Assembly (NCBI RefSeq): GCF_001186155.3
Contig: NZ_CP016540.2
Location: 1,404,001-1,468,000 of the forward strand
Direction: 5' to 3'
DNA length: 64,000 nt
Source of the DNA: Planococcus versutus
Lineage (GTDB): Bacteria > Bacillota > Bacilli > Bacillales_A > Planococcaceae
The translations under genes and the position numbers were made by a program. Of this stretch, positions 40,611-52,013 are shown piece after piece (positions within the stretch are counted from its first letter, which is position 1; every line of letters begins with the position of its first letter). The notes under the pieces are model-generated. The model made no database searches and was not told where the DNA came from. It saw only the letters and a program-made list of their open reading frames with translations.

Positions 40611-41597
40611 ATGGGAATCGAAACACTTGGTTTAGGTGCAGCGATAATTGGGATTATCGTTCTGTTAGCAATTTTCTTCACATTCGTGCCCATTACGCTT
40701 TGGGTATCGGCGATAGCAGCAGGAGTTAAAATTAGTATTTTCACACTAATTGGAATGAGATTACGTCGTGTTATCCCATCGCGTATTGTGAATCCATTGA
40801 TCAAAGCATCAAAAGCAGGTTTAACAGTAACAATCAATCAACTAGAAAGTCATTATTTAGCTGGTGGTAACGTTGACCGTGTCGTTAATGCGTTGATTGC
40901 GGCACATCGTGCAAATATCGAATTGCCGTTTGAACGTGCAGCAGCGATTGACCTTGCGGGTCGTGACGTATTAGAAGCAGTTCAAATGTCGGTTAATCCG
41001 AAAGTTATTGAAACACCATTTATTGCAGGTGTGGCGATGGACGGAATCGAAGTTAAAGCAAAAGCTCGAATCACGGTTCGTGCAAATATTGACCGTTTAG
41101 TCGGGGGTGCAGGAGAAGAAACAATCGTTGCCCGTGTAGGTGAAGGGATTGTCTCTACTTTAGGTTCGAGCACTAGTCATAAAAAAGTTCTAGAAAATCC
41201 GGACTTGATTTCTCAAACCGTTTTATCTAAAGGCCTAGATTCTGGAACAGCGTTTGAAATTCTGTCGATTGATATTGCAGACGTTGATATTGGTAAAAAC
41301 ATTGGCGCAGAGTTGCAGACAGAGCAAGCAGAAGCAGACAAGAAAATTGCTCAAGCGAAAGCAGAAGAGCGTCGTGCAATGGCTGTAGCAAGTGAACAAG
41401 AAATGAAAGCCAAAGTTGTTGAAATGAGAGCGAAAGTTGTTGAAGCGGAAGCAGCTGTTCCTTTAGCAATGTCTGAAGCACTTCGCAGCGGAAACATTGG
41501 CGTTATGGATTACGTGAATTATAAAAACGTTCAGGCGGATACGGGTATGCGCGAGTCCATCTCAAAATCAAGTACAGAAAAATCCAACGATAACTAA
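40611..41597 (+). CDS. floA: Flotillin-like protein FloA
   Basis: 328 residues from ATG 40611, seven bases after AGAGGAGG. An N-terminal membrane hairpin (residues 5-30) is followed by the SPFH-like domain and a coiled C-terminal part rich in Ala and Glu ([21 protein letters not shown] region). FloA organises membrane microdomains in B. subtilis. It overlaps nothing and starts four bases after yqeZ. Confidence 0.95.
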   Translation: MGIETLGLGAAIIGIIVLLAIFFTFVPITLWVSAIAAGVKISIFTLIGMRLRRVIPSRIVNPLIKASKAGLTVTINQLESHYLAGGNVDRVVNALIAAHRANIELPFERAAAIDLAGRDVLEAVQMSVNPKVIETPFIAGVAMDGIEVKAKARITVRANIDRLVGGAGEETIVARVGEGIVSTLGSSTSHKKVLENPDLISQTVLSKGLDSGTAFEILSIDIADVDIGKNIGAELQTEQAEADKKIAQAKAEERRAMAVASEQEMKAKVVEMRAKVVEAEAAVPLAMSEALRSGNIGVMDYVNYKNVQADTGMRESISKSSTEKSNDN

Positions 41598-41627
41598 TGA
41601 GCGTTGACCATAAGGGAGGTTTGTCGT

Positions 41628-42140
41628 ATGGAGGCTCTCATATTTGGACTTGTTATCATGGCGGTAGGTGCTTTTTTCAATAAAGAAAAGAAAAAGACGA
41701 CTAATGATGACAATCTTCCTGCAAAACCAGTCTCGGCAAATACATCAACTTCTAGAGATGGGCGATCGGGACAATACACGTTTAAACGAGTAGAGGACTA
41801 TGCACGTGAAATTTATGGTGAACTGCAAACTCAAAAAACTCAAGGATCAGGACGTGTAGAACAAGTAAAACAAAAAGCCGAAGAAGTAATAGAACGTGCA
41901 CCTCTACGTGAAGCAAGAGAAGAAGTGGCGCGTCGAGTATCGACAAGAGAATCGCGACATGAAATTCAAGATGAAATTCAAGACCGCTTTTCGTCGAGCA
42001 AACCAAGATCGATTCGAAATCAACCAGTTGTTCAAAATATGGAAGAAAGTTCAGATGAATTGTTGCCACTAGAGACTGAAGACATTCGAAGAGGAATCAT
42101 CATGGCGGAAATTCTATTGCCTCCAAAGTCAAAACGATAA
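41628..42140 (+). CDS. Membrane-anchored charged protein of unknown function
   Basis: 170 residues from ATG 41628 behind AAGGGAGGT. A short N-terminal membrane segment (EALIFGLVIMAVGAFF) is followed by a hydrophilic, highly charged and probably helical tail with Arg/Glu-rich segments (REAREEVARR, SRHEIQDEIQDRF). It occupies the place of B. subtilis yqfB but shows no recognisable relation. It is followed by a strong terminator, so it belongs to the yqeZ-floA unit. Linkage to membrane domains is inferred from position. Confidence 0.75.
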   Translation: MEALIFGLVIMAVGAFFNKEKKKTTNDDNLPAKPVSANTSTSRDGRSGQYTFKRVEDYAREIYGELQTQKTQGSGRVEQVKQKAEEVIERAPLREAREEVARRVSTRESRHEIQDEIQDRFSSSKPRSIRNQPVVQNMEESSDELLPLETEDIRRGIIMAEILLPPKSKR

Positions 42141-42172
42141 AAAATCAGTCAGTTTAAACTGACTGATTTTTT
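42139..42172. terminator. Palindromic terminator after the floA unit
   Basis: A perfect 34-base palindrome: AAAAAATCAGTCAGTTT and its complement, giving T6 at the end. From 42173 to 42363 no gene is visible; yqfC and yqfD of spore formers are missing here. Confidence 0.93.
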
Positions 42173-42363
42173 GTATTGATATTTTTATTATGTAAACTAA
42201 TACCGATTTTCTTAAAGCTGTAAAAATTTTGAGCAGCGTTGTAAGCAGAAATCGTAATGACCTACCACAGTGTGGACTTGTAGCAGGCAAATATTTTACA
42301 AGTGAATCTCTTTAATGATAAAGTGAAATTAGTAGCAAATACTCGATCCTAAGGAGCGTCCAC

Positions 42364-43323
42364 ATGACAGAAAATAACCTGCTAGAATTACATGTGAAAG
42401 ACCCCAATGAAGCGGTTCAGCTACTTGGGATCTCAGATAATCATTTAACATTAATTGAAGAAGCTTTTGATATTCAAATTATTACTCGTGGTGATGTCAT
42501 CAAATTATCTGGCTTTGAAGAAGGCAAGCAGATGGGGAAACTATTAATAGAACAATTACTGCAAGTAATCCGCAAAAAAATCAATATCGATCAACGGGAT
42601 ATTATTTCGGCTATTGAAATGGCCAAAAATGGTACCATTGAATACTTTGCTGAACTATATGATGAAGAAGTTTCACGGACCGCGAACGGCAAATCTATCC
42701 GTGCAAAAACAATTGGTCAGCGCTACTACATTCAAGCGATGCGTAGTAAAGATTTGATTTTCGGAATTGGTCCTGCTGGAACCGGAAAAACCTACCTTGC
42801 TGTCGTTATGGCAGTTCAAGCACTTAAAAATGGCCAAGTAAAGAAAATTATTTTGACACGTCCTGCAGTAGAAGCGGGCGAAAGCCTTGGGTTTCTACCA
42901 GGAGACTTAAAAGAAAAAGTAGATCCTTACTTGCGTCCTTTATATGACTCTCTACACGATGTGTTAGGACTTGAACAGACCAATCGCTTTATAGAACGCG
43001 GCACGATTGAAATCGCACCTCTCGCTTACATGAGAGGTCGCACATTAGATGAAGCATTTGTTATACTTGATGAAGCACAAAACACGACTAAAGCACAAAT
43101 GAAAATGTTTTTAACACGTCTTGGGTTTGGTTCAAAAATGATTATTACCGGAGACAAAACTCAAATCGATTTGCCTCGTGGTGCGGAATCTGGATTAATC
43201 GCAGCAGAATCTATTTTGAAAGATGTTCGCAATATTCATTTTCAATATCTTGAAAGTGGAGACGTTGTGCGTCACCCATTAGTGGCTAAAATTATTGAAG
43301 CTTACGAAAATCAACCAACGTAA
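42364..43323 (+). CDS. phoH: PhoH-like ATPase
   Basis: 319 residues. The P-loop is GIGPAGTGKTYLAV near residues 137-150, and Walker B is AFVILDEAQNTT. LTRPAVEAGESLGFLPGD and ITGDKTQIDLPRG are family signatures. An N-terminal KH-like region precedes. It is a predicted RNA-linked ATPase or helicase near ybeY. AAGGAG precedes the ATG. Confidence 0.95.
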   Translation: MTENNLLELHVKDPNEAVQLLGISDNHLTLIEEAFDIQIITRGDVIKLSGFEEGKQMGKLLIEQLLQVIRKKINIDQRDIISAIEMAKNGTIEYFAELYDEEVSRTANGKSIRAKTIGQRYYIQAMRSKDLIFGIGPAGTGKTYLAVVMAVQALKNGQVKKIILTRPAVEAGESLGFLPGDLKEKVDPYLRPLYDSLHDVLGLEQTNRFIERGTIEIAPLAYMRGRTLDEAFVILDEAQNTTKAQMKMFLTRLGFGSKMIITGDKTQIDLPRGAESGLIAAESILKDVRNIHFQYLESGDVVRHPLVAKIIEAYENQPT

Positions 43324-43332
43324 ACAATTTAT

Positions 43333-43367
43333 AAAAGGTGCAAGGATAACTTCCTTGTACCTTTTTT
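43333..43367 (+). terminator. Intrinsic terminator after phoH
   Basis: AAAAGGTGCAAGG at 43333-43345 pairs with CCTTGTACCTTTT at 43353-43365. Confidence 0.9.
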
Positions 43368-43502
43368 CTATACCATTAGAAATTTGCTGAAAATTTTTCA
43401 ATTATCCTAATAAATCTGGAGAAAATTTCTAAATAAAAGAAATACACGGTGAAATCTATTTCTTTAGTTGTTATGATAGGGATAGAAATGTGGGGTGTAG
43501 AC

Positions 43503-45623
43503 ATGCGTCAAAAAGCGCAAACTCTTTTTGAGAAACTAGGGTATCGAAAAATTATGGTAGCTGGCATTTTGTTGACTGGTATTATTTTATACGCGTTTCT
43601 AGCGGACTCAGTCCAAAGTGATACATATGATATACAATTATTTCAATTATCAACTGATACTATTCGTTCTGAAAAAACAGTAGAAGATCCAGTTAAAACC
43701 GAGCAAGAAAAACAACGACTCGCGGAAGAAGTCACACCTAGTTATCAATTTATGGAGGAGTTTGTAGATAATCAAGCAGCTTTAGTAGCATCGCTTTTTG
43801 GTTACATTTCAGAAGTTAAAGCGATACCTGAAAAAGCACAAGCCCCACTTACTGAAAAAGAAATGATCGAGCAACTGCGAGAAGATTTGCGTTTGCTTGA
43901 GACAAGTGAAAATGGATTGCGTTTAACAGACGATATGCTGAAGTCTCTACTAGCTCTTTCTGACGAGCGCCTTTTGAATGTAGAAGAACAGTTAAATAAA
44001 ACCATTCAATCTTATTTAACTAAACCGATTCGCACCGAAGAAGTAGCGAGAATACGGACAGAAATTGAACAAGAAATTCGGCGTAATGAACAAATACCCA
44101 ACGATATTATTCAAGCGGCTGTAACGATCGGTCGTTTTGGTATTATTGCAACAGAACTGGTCAATGAAGAATTAACTGCCAACCAACTAGAACAAGTGCG
44201 CGATAGTGTCGAACCCACGCGTATCTTGCAAGGACAAGTACTTGTTCAAGAAGGTCAGTTGATTGACCGAGAAGTGTACCGACAATTAGAATTAGCAGGA
44301 ATGACAGAAGACCAGCTTAGTTACCAACCGTTACTTGGCTTGTTCGTATTTGTGCTAATTGCAATAGGACTGTTATTGGTAGTGATTACTCGATCACATA
44401 AAGACGATAAACATAAAGTAATAGAACTACTGGTCGTATTAGTAACGGTCAGTATTTCACTCGTCTTGATGAAATTGATTGCTGAAGTTAGTGAGAATTT
44501 TGATATGGTTATCTCTTTTATTTTTCCCACAGCTTTAACTGGAATAATCGTTCGTTTGTTAGTCAACGAACGCGCAGCTGTTTTTGTGACAATTTTAGTC
44601 AGTGCAGCAGCAGGTATGATGTTACCAAGTGGTTATTCGTCATCGTTACAAGTTGATGTTGCTTTTTACATTTTGTTTGGTGGATTAACGGCAATTTACT
44701 TGATCGAACAAGATGGAAGTCGTGGGCGTCTGTTGCAAATTAGTTTAGCTGTAGCTGGAGCGAACACATTATTTATCGCTTTTTATCTATTGCTTGGACA
44801 AACACAGTATAATTGGACGGAAATTGGATTTTACTTTACAGCAGCTATTGTATCAGGGCTTTTATCAGGAGCACTGGCAATTGGTTTCTTGCCATTTTTT
44901 GAGTCAGCATTTGGTATGTTGTCGACTATGCGCTTGATTGAGTTATCTAATCCGAACCATCCTTTACTTAAGAAAATACTTACGGAGACACCTGGTACGT
45001 ATCATCATAGTTTGATGGTTGCCAATCTAGCTGATGCTTCGTGTGAAGCGATTGGAGCAAATGGACTTTTGGCAAGAGTCGGATGTTATTATCACGATAT
45101 TGGCAAAACTAAGTATCCACAATACTTCATCGAAAACCAAGTGAATATTGACAATCCACACGATCGCTTGCCACCAGAAAAAAGTCGAGATATTATTTTA
45201 GCGCATGGTATAGATGGTGCCCGGCTGTTGAAAAAGCACAAAATGCCAAAAGAAATTATTGATGTCGCCGCACAACATCATGGCACCAGCTTATTGAAGT
45301 TCTTTTATTATAAAGCAAAAGAACTCGATCCAACTCTCGTTGAGGATTCTTATCGTTACCAAGGTCCAAAGCCGCAAACAAAAGAAATTGCGATTATTTG
45401 TATAGCAGACAGTTTAGAGGCAGCTGTACGTTCGATGAAAAAACCAACATCAGAAAAGATAAAAAAATTGGTCGATTCGATTGTAGAGGATAAACTAAAA
45501 GATGGACAATTTGAAGAATGTGACTTATCGCTAAAAGAACTAAAGACCGTCAAAGACATTATGTGTGAAACGTTGAATGGTATTTTCCATTCTCGTATTG
45601 AATACCCAAAAGAGCCACAATGA
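43503..45623 (+). CDS. pgpH: 7TM-HD cyclic-di-AMP phosphodiesterase PgpH
   Basis: 706 residues from ATG 43503 with GGGGTG nearby; earlier in-frame starts lack a better site. One N-terminal membrane segment, a large extracellular 7TMR-HDED domain (about 50-270), seven membrane helices (about 275-465), then the HD domain with TPGTYHHSLMVANLAD, YYHDIGKT, AHGIDGA and AAQHHGT. It degrades c-di-AMP and so affects potassium and wall balance. It precedes ybeY. Confidence 0.95.
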   Translation: MRQKAQTLFEKLGYRKIMVAGILLTGIILYAFLADSVQSDTYDIQLFQLSTDTIRSEKTVEDPVKTEQEKQRLAEEVTPSYQFMEEFVDNQAALVASLFGYISEVKAIPEKAQAPLTEKEMIEQLREDLRLLETSENGLRLTDDMLKSLLALSDERLLNVEEQLNKTIQSYLTKPIRTEEVARIRTEIEQEIRRNEQIPNDIIQAAVTIGRFGIIATELVNEELTANQLEQVRDSVEPTRILQGQVLVQEGQLIDREVYRQLELAGMTEDQLSYQPLLGLFVFVLIAIGLLLVVITRSHKDDKHKVIELLVVLVTVSISLVLMKLIAEVSENFDMVISFIFPTALTGIIVRLLVNERAAVFVTILVSAAAGMMLPSGYSSSLQVDVAFYILFGGLTAIYLIEQDGSRGRLLQISLAVAGANTLFIAFYLLLGQTQYNWTEIGFYFTAAIVSGLLSGALAIGFLPFFESAFGMLSTMRLIELSNPNHPLLKKILTETPGTYHHSLMVANLADASCEAIGANGLLARVGCYYHDIGKTKYPQYFIENQVNIDNPHDRLPPEKSRDIILAHGIDGARLLKKHKMPKEIIDVAAQHHGTSLLKFFYYKAKELDPTLVEDSYRYQGPKPQTKEIAIICIADSLEAAVRSMKKPTSEKIKKLVDSIVEDKLKDGQFEECDLSLKELKTVKDIMCETLNGIFHSRIEYPKEPQ

Positions 45624-45636
45624 TAGGAGGATTTTT

Positions 45637-46119
45637 ATGATAGCTATTGATTTTATGGATGAAACAGAAACGTTAGAACAAAAAGAGCTAGATTTTGTGC
45701 GAAAATTATTAGAACATGCTGCCAAAAAAGAAGAAGTCTCTGATTCTGAAGTATCGGTAACATTTGTTACAGATGCAATGATTCGGGATATTAACCGCGA
45801 ATATAGGAGCAAAGATCAACCGACCGACGTAATATCATTTGCGATGGAGGAATTAGGCGAAGGGGAAACAGCAATTGTTGGCTCAACTGAACCTCGTATG
45901 CTTGGAGATATTGTTATTTCGCTTGATCGCACAAAAGAACAAGCGAATGATTATGGTCATTCGTTCGAAAGAGAACTTGGTTTTCTTGCAGTACATGGTT
46001 TTTTGCATCTTTTAGGATATGATCACATGACAGCAGTAGACGAAAAAAAAATGTCTGCTCGTCAAGAAGAAATTTTACTGTCACTAGGTATTACACGTGA
46101 TCAGCATGAAGACGCGTAA
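45637..46119 (+). CDS. ybeY: Endoribonuclease YbeY
   Basis: 160 residues from ATG 45637, behind ATAGGAGG. The zinc motif HGFLHLLGYDH (HxxxHxxxxxH) is present near residue 123, with RSKDQPTDVISFAM before it. It processes 16S rRNA 3' ends and takes part in ribosome quality control. It overlaps dgkA by 14 bases. Confidence 0.96.
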   Translation: MIAIDFMDETETLEQKELDFVRKLLEHAAKKEEVSDSEVSVTFVTDAMIRDINREYRSKDQPTDVISFAMEELGEGETAIVGSTEPRMLGDIVISLDRTKEQANDYGHSFERELGFLAVHGFLHLLGYDHMTAVDEKKMSARQEEILLSLGITRDQHEDA

Positions 46120-46459
46120 ATTTTTTCGCTCATTTCGATTTGCTGCTGAAGGAATAGGAATTGCTTTAAAGCGAGAACAAAATATTAGATTCCATGTTGC
46201 GTCAGCAATTATTGTAAGCCTTGCAGGATGGGTTACAGGTTTATCTCAAATAGAATGGTTTATTGTTATTTTATTAATCGGCGGTATGATTGCTTTAGAG
46301 CTAGTTAATTCAGCCATTGAACGTGTTGTAGATTTAGCAACCACTGAAATTCAGCCACTTGCAAAGCAGGCAAAAGATATGGCAGCAGGCGCTGTTTTGG
46401 TATTTGCAACGGCAAGTGTTATAATTGGATTAATCATATTTCTACCCAAATGGGTTTAA
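46106..46459 (+). CDS. dgkA: Diacylglycerol/undecaprenol kinase DgkA
   Basis: 117 residues from ATG 46106; a GTG at 46097 is an alternative. Three membrane segments with AAEGIGIALKREQNIRFH, IALELVNSAIERVVDL and KQAKDMAAGAVL, the conserved DgkA catalytic core. Firmicute members mainly phosphorylate undecaprenol. It shares bases with ybeY and precedes cdd as in B. subtilis. Confidence 0.93.
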   Translation: MKTRKFFRSFRFAAEGIGIALKREQNIRFHVASAIIVSLAGWVTGLSQIEWFIVILLIGGMIALELVNSAIERVVDLATTEIQPLAKQAKDMAAGAVLVFATASVIIGLIIFLPKWV

Positions 46460-47789
<1,330 letters not shown>

Positions 47790-47801
47790 GGAGACCTTCG
47801 C

Positions 47802-48584
47802 ATGCAAAGCCAAGTAGAAGGAATTGTCGTTCGCACAATGCCTTATGGTGAAAATAATAAAATTGTCACGTTATTTACAAGAGAAGCAGGGAAAATTACT
47901 TGTATGGCAAGAGGAGCAAAAAAACCTGTTAGTCGATTAGCGGCCATTACTCAAGTGTTTACACATGGTACATTTTCGATTTATAAAGGAAAAGGCATGG
48001 GTACTTTACAAGCAGGAGACCCGCTCGAATCGCTTCGACATATTCGCGAAGATATCATGTCTACTGCTTATGCAAGTTATGTTACAGAGTTGATTGATCG
48101 ACTCACTGAACAAGACGAGCCACAACCTGCTATTTTTGACATTTTGTACCAGGCTCTTCACGCGATAGACGACGGTTATGATCCAGAAGCAATTACGCTT
48201 TTTGTAGAATGGAAGATGTTGCAAGTGGCTGGCCTTACGCCGACGCTTCACGAATGTGCAAATTGTGGATCGACTGAAGGGGAATTCGCTTTTTCTTTTC
48301 AAGAACTTGGTTTTTTATGTCATCGATGTTTTCATATCGATCCATACATCATTCGGTTAAGCCCAGCTTTAGTGAAATTGATTCGTACTTTTTATTTTGT
48401 ACCAATCGAGCGTGTAGGTTCGTTGACCTTAAAAAAAGAATCTAAAAGCTTGCTTAAACAAATCGTTCGAACTATTTACGAAGAAAAAGCGGGAATTCGT
48501 TTAAAGTCACGAAAATTCCTTGAACAATTAGAACGGACACCCGAATTTTTACCGAAAAAAGAAGAGTTGCCAAAAGACGAGTAG
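47802..48584 (+). CDS. recO: DNA repair protein RecO
   Basis: 260 residues. An N-terminal OB fold (VEGIVVRTMPYGENNKIVTLFT) is followed by a helical domain with a zinc knuckle, CANCGS and CHRC. It loads RecA with RecR on SSB-coated DNA. It starts 12 bases after era behind AAGGAG. Its stop lies in the terminator stem. Confidence 0.95.
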   Translation: MQSQVEGIVVRTMPYGENNKIVTLFTREAGKITCMARGAKKPVSRLAAITQVFTHGTFSIYKGKGMGTLQAGDPLESLRHIREDIMSTAYASYVTELIDRLTEQDEPQPAIFDILYQALHAIDDGYDPEAITLFVEWKMLQVAGLTPTLHECANCGSTEGEFAFSFQELGFLCHRCFHIDPYIIRLSPALVKLIRTFYFVPIERVGSLTLKKESKSLLKQIVRTIYEEKAGIRLKSRKFLEQLERTPEFLPKKEELPKDE

Positions 48585-48604
48585 TCTTTTGGCAACTCTT
48601 TTTT
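48562..48604. terminator. Bidirectional terminator between recO and glyS
   Basis: A 17-base perfect stem: AAGAGTTGCCAAAAGAC at 48562-48578 and its complement at 48584-48600, then TTTT. It starts inside recO and separates the converging genes. Confidence 0.95.
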
Positions 48605-48659
48605 CATGTCTAGATTTTAGTGCTTGTCGAAGCTAAGCAGTTGTTTCCGCTTTTTCGAC

Positions 48660-50036
48660 TTAAAACTGGATGTGTTTTTCGATGTAAGCTTGGACCTCTG
48701 CAATCGGCATACGTGTTTGTTCCATTGAATCACGGTGGCGTACAGTTACTTGACCGTCTTCTACTGAATCAAAATCGTACGTGATACAGAATGGCGTACC
48801 GATTTCGTCTTGGCGACGGTAACGTTTACCAATTGATTGTGACTCGTCGTAATCGACCATAAAGTGCTTAGCTAGGTCAGCGAATACGCCAGTTGCGCCT
48901 TCTGCTAACTTTTTCGACAAAGGAAGAATAGCTGCTTTGTAAGGGGCTAAAGCAGGATGGAATTTTAAAACTGTGCGTTTTTCATCGTTTTCAAGTGCTT
49001 CTTCAGTGAACGCATCTACTAGAAATGCTAATGTGACTCGGTCAGCTCCAAGAGAAGGCTCGATGCAATAAGGAACGAAGCGTTCGTTTGTTGTTGGGTC
49101 GATATAGTGGAAATCTTCTCCTGAATGTTCCATATGACGTTTTAAGTCGAAATCTGTACGATCTGCAATACCCCAAAGTTCGCCCCAGCCGAATGGGAAT
49201 TTGTATTCGATATCAACTGTCGCGTTTGAGTAATGGGAAAGTTCATCTGCGTCATGTTCACGCAAGCGCATATTGCCTTCTGTTAGGTTTAAATCTAACA
49301 ACCAGTTTTTACAGAAATCGCGCCAGTAAGCATACCATTCCAAATCTTCACCAGGTTTGCAGAAAAACTCAAGTTCCATTTGTTCGAACTCACGCGTGCG
49401 GAAGGTAAAGTTACCTGGTGTGATTTCGTTACGGAAACTTTTACCGATTTGAGCAATTCCAAAAGGCATTTTTTTGCGCATGGAACGTTGAACATTTTTA
49501 TAGTTAACAAAAATCCCTTGTGCTGTTTCTGGACGTAGAAAAATTTCGTTTGTTGAAGCTTCCGTAACGCCTTGGAACGTTTTAAACATTAAGTTAAACT
49601 GACGAATTTCTGTAAAATCTTTCGCACCGCACGTTGGACATTTTACATCATGTTCTTGAATCAATTCTGCCATGCGTTCGAATGATAACCCGTCAACGAT
49701 TAATTCAATGCCTTTCGCATCGAGTGCATCTTCAATTAGTTTATCTGCGCGGTGACGAGTTTTACAGCTCTTACAGTCGATCATGGGATCGTTAAAGTTG
49801 CCGACATGCCCTGAGGCTACCCAAGTTTTCGGGTTCATCAAAATCGCAGCATCGAGACCCACGTTATAAGGAGACTCTTGAACAAATTTTTTCCACCAGG
49901 CTTTTTTAATATTGTTTTTTAGTTCGACGCCAAGCGGACCATAATCCCACGTATTCGCTAATCCTCCGTAAATTTCAGAGCCTGGGAATACAAAGCCTCT
50001 GTGTTTTGCTAATGCTACTACATCTTCCATTGACAT
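48660..50036 (-). CDS. glyS: Glycyl-tRNA synthetase, dimeric (alpha2) type
   Basis: 458 residues from ATG 50036 ([15 protein letters not shown]) behind GGAGGTAA. A longer reading upstream would run through the T-box. [30 protein letters not shown] and [13 protein letters not shown] are the class II core; a zinc-type CPTCG motif and the anticodon-binding domain follow. B. subtilis has a two-gene glyQ-glyS enzyme at this place, whereas this is the single-chain type. It is under T-box control. Confidence 0.97.
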   Translation of the reverse strand: MSMEDVVALAKHRGFVFPGSEIYGGLANTWDYGPLGVELKNNIKKAWWKKFVQESPYNVGLDAAILMNPKTWVASGHVGNFNDPMIDCKSCKTRHRADKLIEDALDAKGIELIVDGLSFERMAELIQEHDVKCPTCGAKDFTEIRQFNLMFKTFQGVTEASTNEIFLRPETAQGIFVNYKNVQRSMRKKMPFGIAQIGKSFRNEITPGNFTFRTREFEQMELEFFCKPGEDLEWYAYWRDFCKNWLLDLNLTEGNMRLREHDADELSHYSNATVDIEYKFPFGWGELWGIADRTDFDLKRHMEHSGEDFHYIDPTTNERFVPYCIEPSLGADRVTLAFLVDAFTEEALENDEKRTVLKFHPALAPYKAAILPLSKKLAEGATGVFADLAKHFMVDYDESQSIGKRYRRQDEIGTPFCITYDFDSVEDGQVTVRHRDSMEQTRMPIAEVQAYIEKHIQF

Positions 50037-50051
50037 AAAATTACCTCCATA

Positions 50052-50268
50052 AAATAAAAAATCGCACGCGTCCTCGGACATGTAGACATGTCCGAGGACG
50101 AGTACGTTAAGACCCGCGGTTCCACCTCGATTGACTGCAAAAGCAGCCCACTTTAACACAAAAATAGCTCTGGATCCCCGTTTCCTGTAGGTGCAGACTC
50201 TCACTATCACTGCTCGCTTTAAGTTACAGTACTTATCTATCCGTCGTTGCCTCTGTTCAGTTCGTTAA
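50052..50268 (-). promoter_or_regulatory. T-box leader controlling glyS
   Basis: On the minus strand the core AGGTGGAACCGCG lies at 50127-50115. The terminator is a 14-bp perfect stem (50069-50082 with 50087-50100) extended to about 20 bp, then TTTTTTATTTT. Stem I features AGATAAGTA and AGCGAGC with GTGAGAG are seen. The specifier is probably in the GGGGATCC stretch (50172-50179), a GGN glycine triplet, but its exact frame is uncertain. Confidence 0.9.
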
Positions 50269-50269
50269 T

Positions 50270-50298
50270 ATTATACCATGCTAATGTTTTCTTCGCAA
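50270..50298 (-). promoter_or_regulatory. Promoter of the glyS leader
   Basis: On the minus strand, TTGCGA at 50298-50293 and TATAAT at 50275-50270 with a 17-base spacer. The -35 box overlaps that of ccpN. Confidence 0.85.
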
Positions 50299-50321
50299 TA
50301 TCGTGTTTAGTAGTATATAAT
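50292..50321 (+). promoter_or_regulatory. Promoter of ccpN
   Basis: TTCGCA at 50292-50297, an 18-base spacer, and TATAAT at 50316-50321. It faces away from glyS and shares its -35 bases. Confidence 0.65.
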
Positions 50322-50361
50322 AATCGATATTGAGTATAACATATATATATATTTTGAGGCG

Positions 50362-51000
50362 GTGAGTCCAATCGAACTCAATAAACGACAAGAGGAAATT
50401 TTGCAAATTGTTAAAGGGAATGGTCCGATTACTGGTGAGCAAATAGCTGATCGCTTAAACTTAACAAGATCCACGTTACGACCTGATTTAGCCATCCTGA
50501 CAATGGCAGGATTTTTAGATGCCCGTCCGCGTGTTGGCTATTTTTATTCGGGCAAAAAGCCGGGACAAGACGTTACAGATACGATGAACAATATGAAAGT
50601 TAAGGATTTCCAGTCAATTCCAGTTGTCGTTAGAGAAGATGTTAGTGTATATGACGCTATCAGCCAAATGTTCTTGGATGATGTCGGAACACTTTTTGTT
50701 GTTGATAAAAAGTCACATTTAACGGGAGTGCTGTCTAGAAAAGACTTGTTGCGTGCAAGTTTGGGCAGTCAAGACCTAATGAGTATTCCAGTACATATCA
50801 TTATGACGCGTATGCCAAACGTTACGTACTGTGTGAAAAATGAATCGCTCATTCAAGCGGCGCATCGCTTAATCAATCAACAAATCGATGCGTTGCCCGT
50901 AGTAGAAGAACAACCCGATGGTTTTAAAGTTGTCGGTAGATTAACAAAAACGAATATTACTCGTGCGTTTTTATCGCTATCTGAAAACCACGATTTGTGA
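50362..51000 (+). CDS. ccpN: Transcriptional repressor CcpN (HTH + CBS pair)
   Basis: 212 residues from GTG 50362 with TTGAGG upstream. An N-terminal winged helix ([20 protein letters not shown] to [25 protein letters not shown]) is followed by two CBS domains that bind nucleotides. In B. subtilis CcpN represses gapB and pckA on glycolytic carbon sources. The dikinase regulator follows 10 bases later, so both concern the pyruvate/PEP node. Confidence 0.94.
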   Translation: MSPIELNKRQEEILQIVKGNGPITGEQIADRLNLTRSTLRPDLAILTMAGFLDARPRVGYFYSGKKPGQDVTDTMNNMKVKDFQSIPVVVREDVSVYDAISQMFLDDVGTLFVVDKKSHLTGVLSRKDLLRASLGSQDLMSIPVHIIMTRMPNVTYCVKNESLIQAAHRLINQQIDALPVVEEQPDGFKVVGRLTKTNITRAFLSLSENHDL

Positions 51001-51010
51001 GGTGTCAATT

Positions 51011-51817
51011 ATGAATTCACTCCGATTATTTATTGTCTCTGACTCGGTCGGTGAAACAGGTGAGCTCGTTGCGAAAGCGGCAATTAGCCAATATTTAAAT
51101 GCAGATCAAAACGCAGTGCTTAAAAGATTTCCTTATATTGATTCAATCGATCATTTGCAAGAAGTCGTTAAATTAGCTGTCACACAAAATGCCTTTATTG
51201 TTTATACCTTAGTATCTCAAAAACTTAGAGATTACATAAAAGCAGAAACTGCTAAATTCCATGTAACCGCAGTAGATTTAATGGGACCGCTTCTAGATGC
51301 GCTCGCAAAAGAATTACATGCACCTCCCCTGCAAGAAGCAGGGCTAGTACGAAAACTAGATGATGATTATTTTAAAAAAGTAGAAGCTATTGAATTTGCA
51401 GTGAAATACGACGATGGGCGAGACCCGCGAGGTATTTTGATGGCAGACATTGTTTTAGTAGGAATATCGAGAACATCCAAAACGCCTTTATCGCAATACT
51501 TAGCGCATAAACGACTGAAAGTCGCAAATGTACCACTTGTACCAGAAGTTGACCCTCCTGAGGAACTTTACCTTGTCGATCCCAAAAAATGTTTTGGTTT
51601 AGTTATTTCACCGGACAAACTCAATCATATTCGGAAAGAACGGTTGATTGCTCTTGGTTTAAATGATGACGCAAATTATGCAAAAGTAACTCGCATCCAC
51701 GAAGAAATTGAACATTTTCATAAAGTAGTAGACCGAATTGGTTGCGAAATTGTGGATGTAACAAATCGAGCTGTTGAAGAAACAGCTAATCTTATATTGA
51801 GCAAACACCAAAAATAA
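51011..51817 (+). CDS. yqfL: Pyruvate, phosphate dikinase regulatory protein (DUF299, YqfL)
   Basis: 268 residues from ATG 51011 behind GAGGTG; an earlier in-frame start overlaps ccpN. The P-loop-like [15 protein letters not shown] and the N-terminal [12 protein letters not shown] are the DUF299 hallmarks. The family phosphorylates and dephosphorylates pyruvate phosphate dikinase with ADP and Pi. It is in an operon with ccpN and ends at a terminator. Confidence 0.94.
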   Translation: MNSLRLFIVSDSVGETGELVAKAAISQYLNADQNAVLKRFPYIDSIDHLQEVVKLAVTQNAFIVYTLVSQKLRDYIKAETAKFHVTAVDLMGPLLDALAKELHAPPLQEAGLVRKLDDDYFKKVEAIEFAVKYDDGRDPRGILMADIVLVGISRTSKTPLSQYLAHKRLKVANVPLVPEVDPPEELYLVDPKKCFGLVISPDKLNHIRKERLIALGLNDDANYAKVTRIHEEIEHFHKVVDRIGCEIVDVTNRAVEETANLILSKHQK

Positions 51818-51822
51818 TGTGG

Positions 51823-51850
51823 AAAAACCACCTACTTGGGCGGTTTTTCT
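51823..51850 (+). terminator. Intrinsic terminator after yqfL
   Basis: AAAAACC pairs with GGTTTTT with an imperfect inner stem, then CTTTCTTTTT. Confidence 0.8.
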
Positions 51851-52013
51851 TTCTTTTTGGTGGATTTTTTACTGAAAAAGTACTATAATTAAGAATCGTG
51901 GCTAAAGCTTACTAGTGGAAAAATAGTTTGCTTTATCTTTTTGTCGAAAATTGAAGGATTTTGTCTTTTTATCACGAATTAAACTAGATAAGCAAACAAA
52001 GATGGTGAGAATA

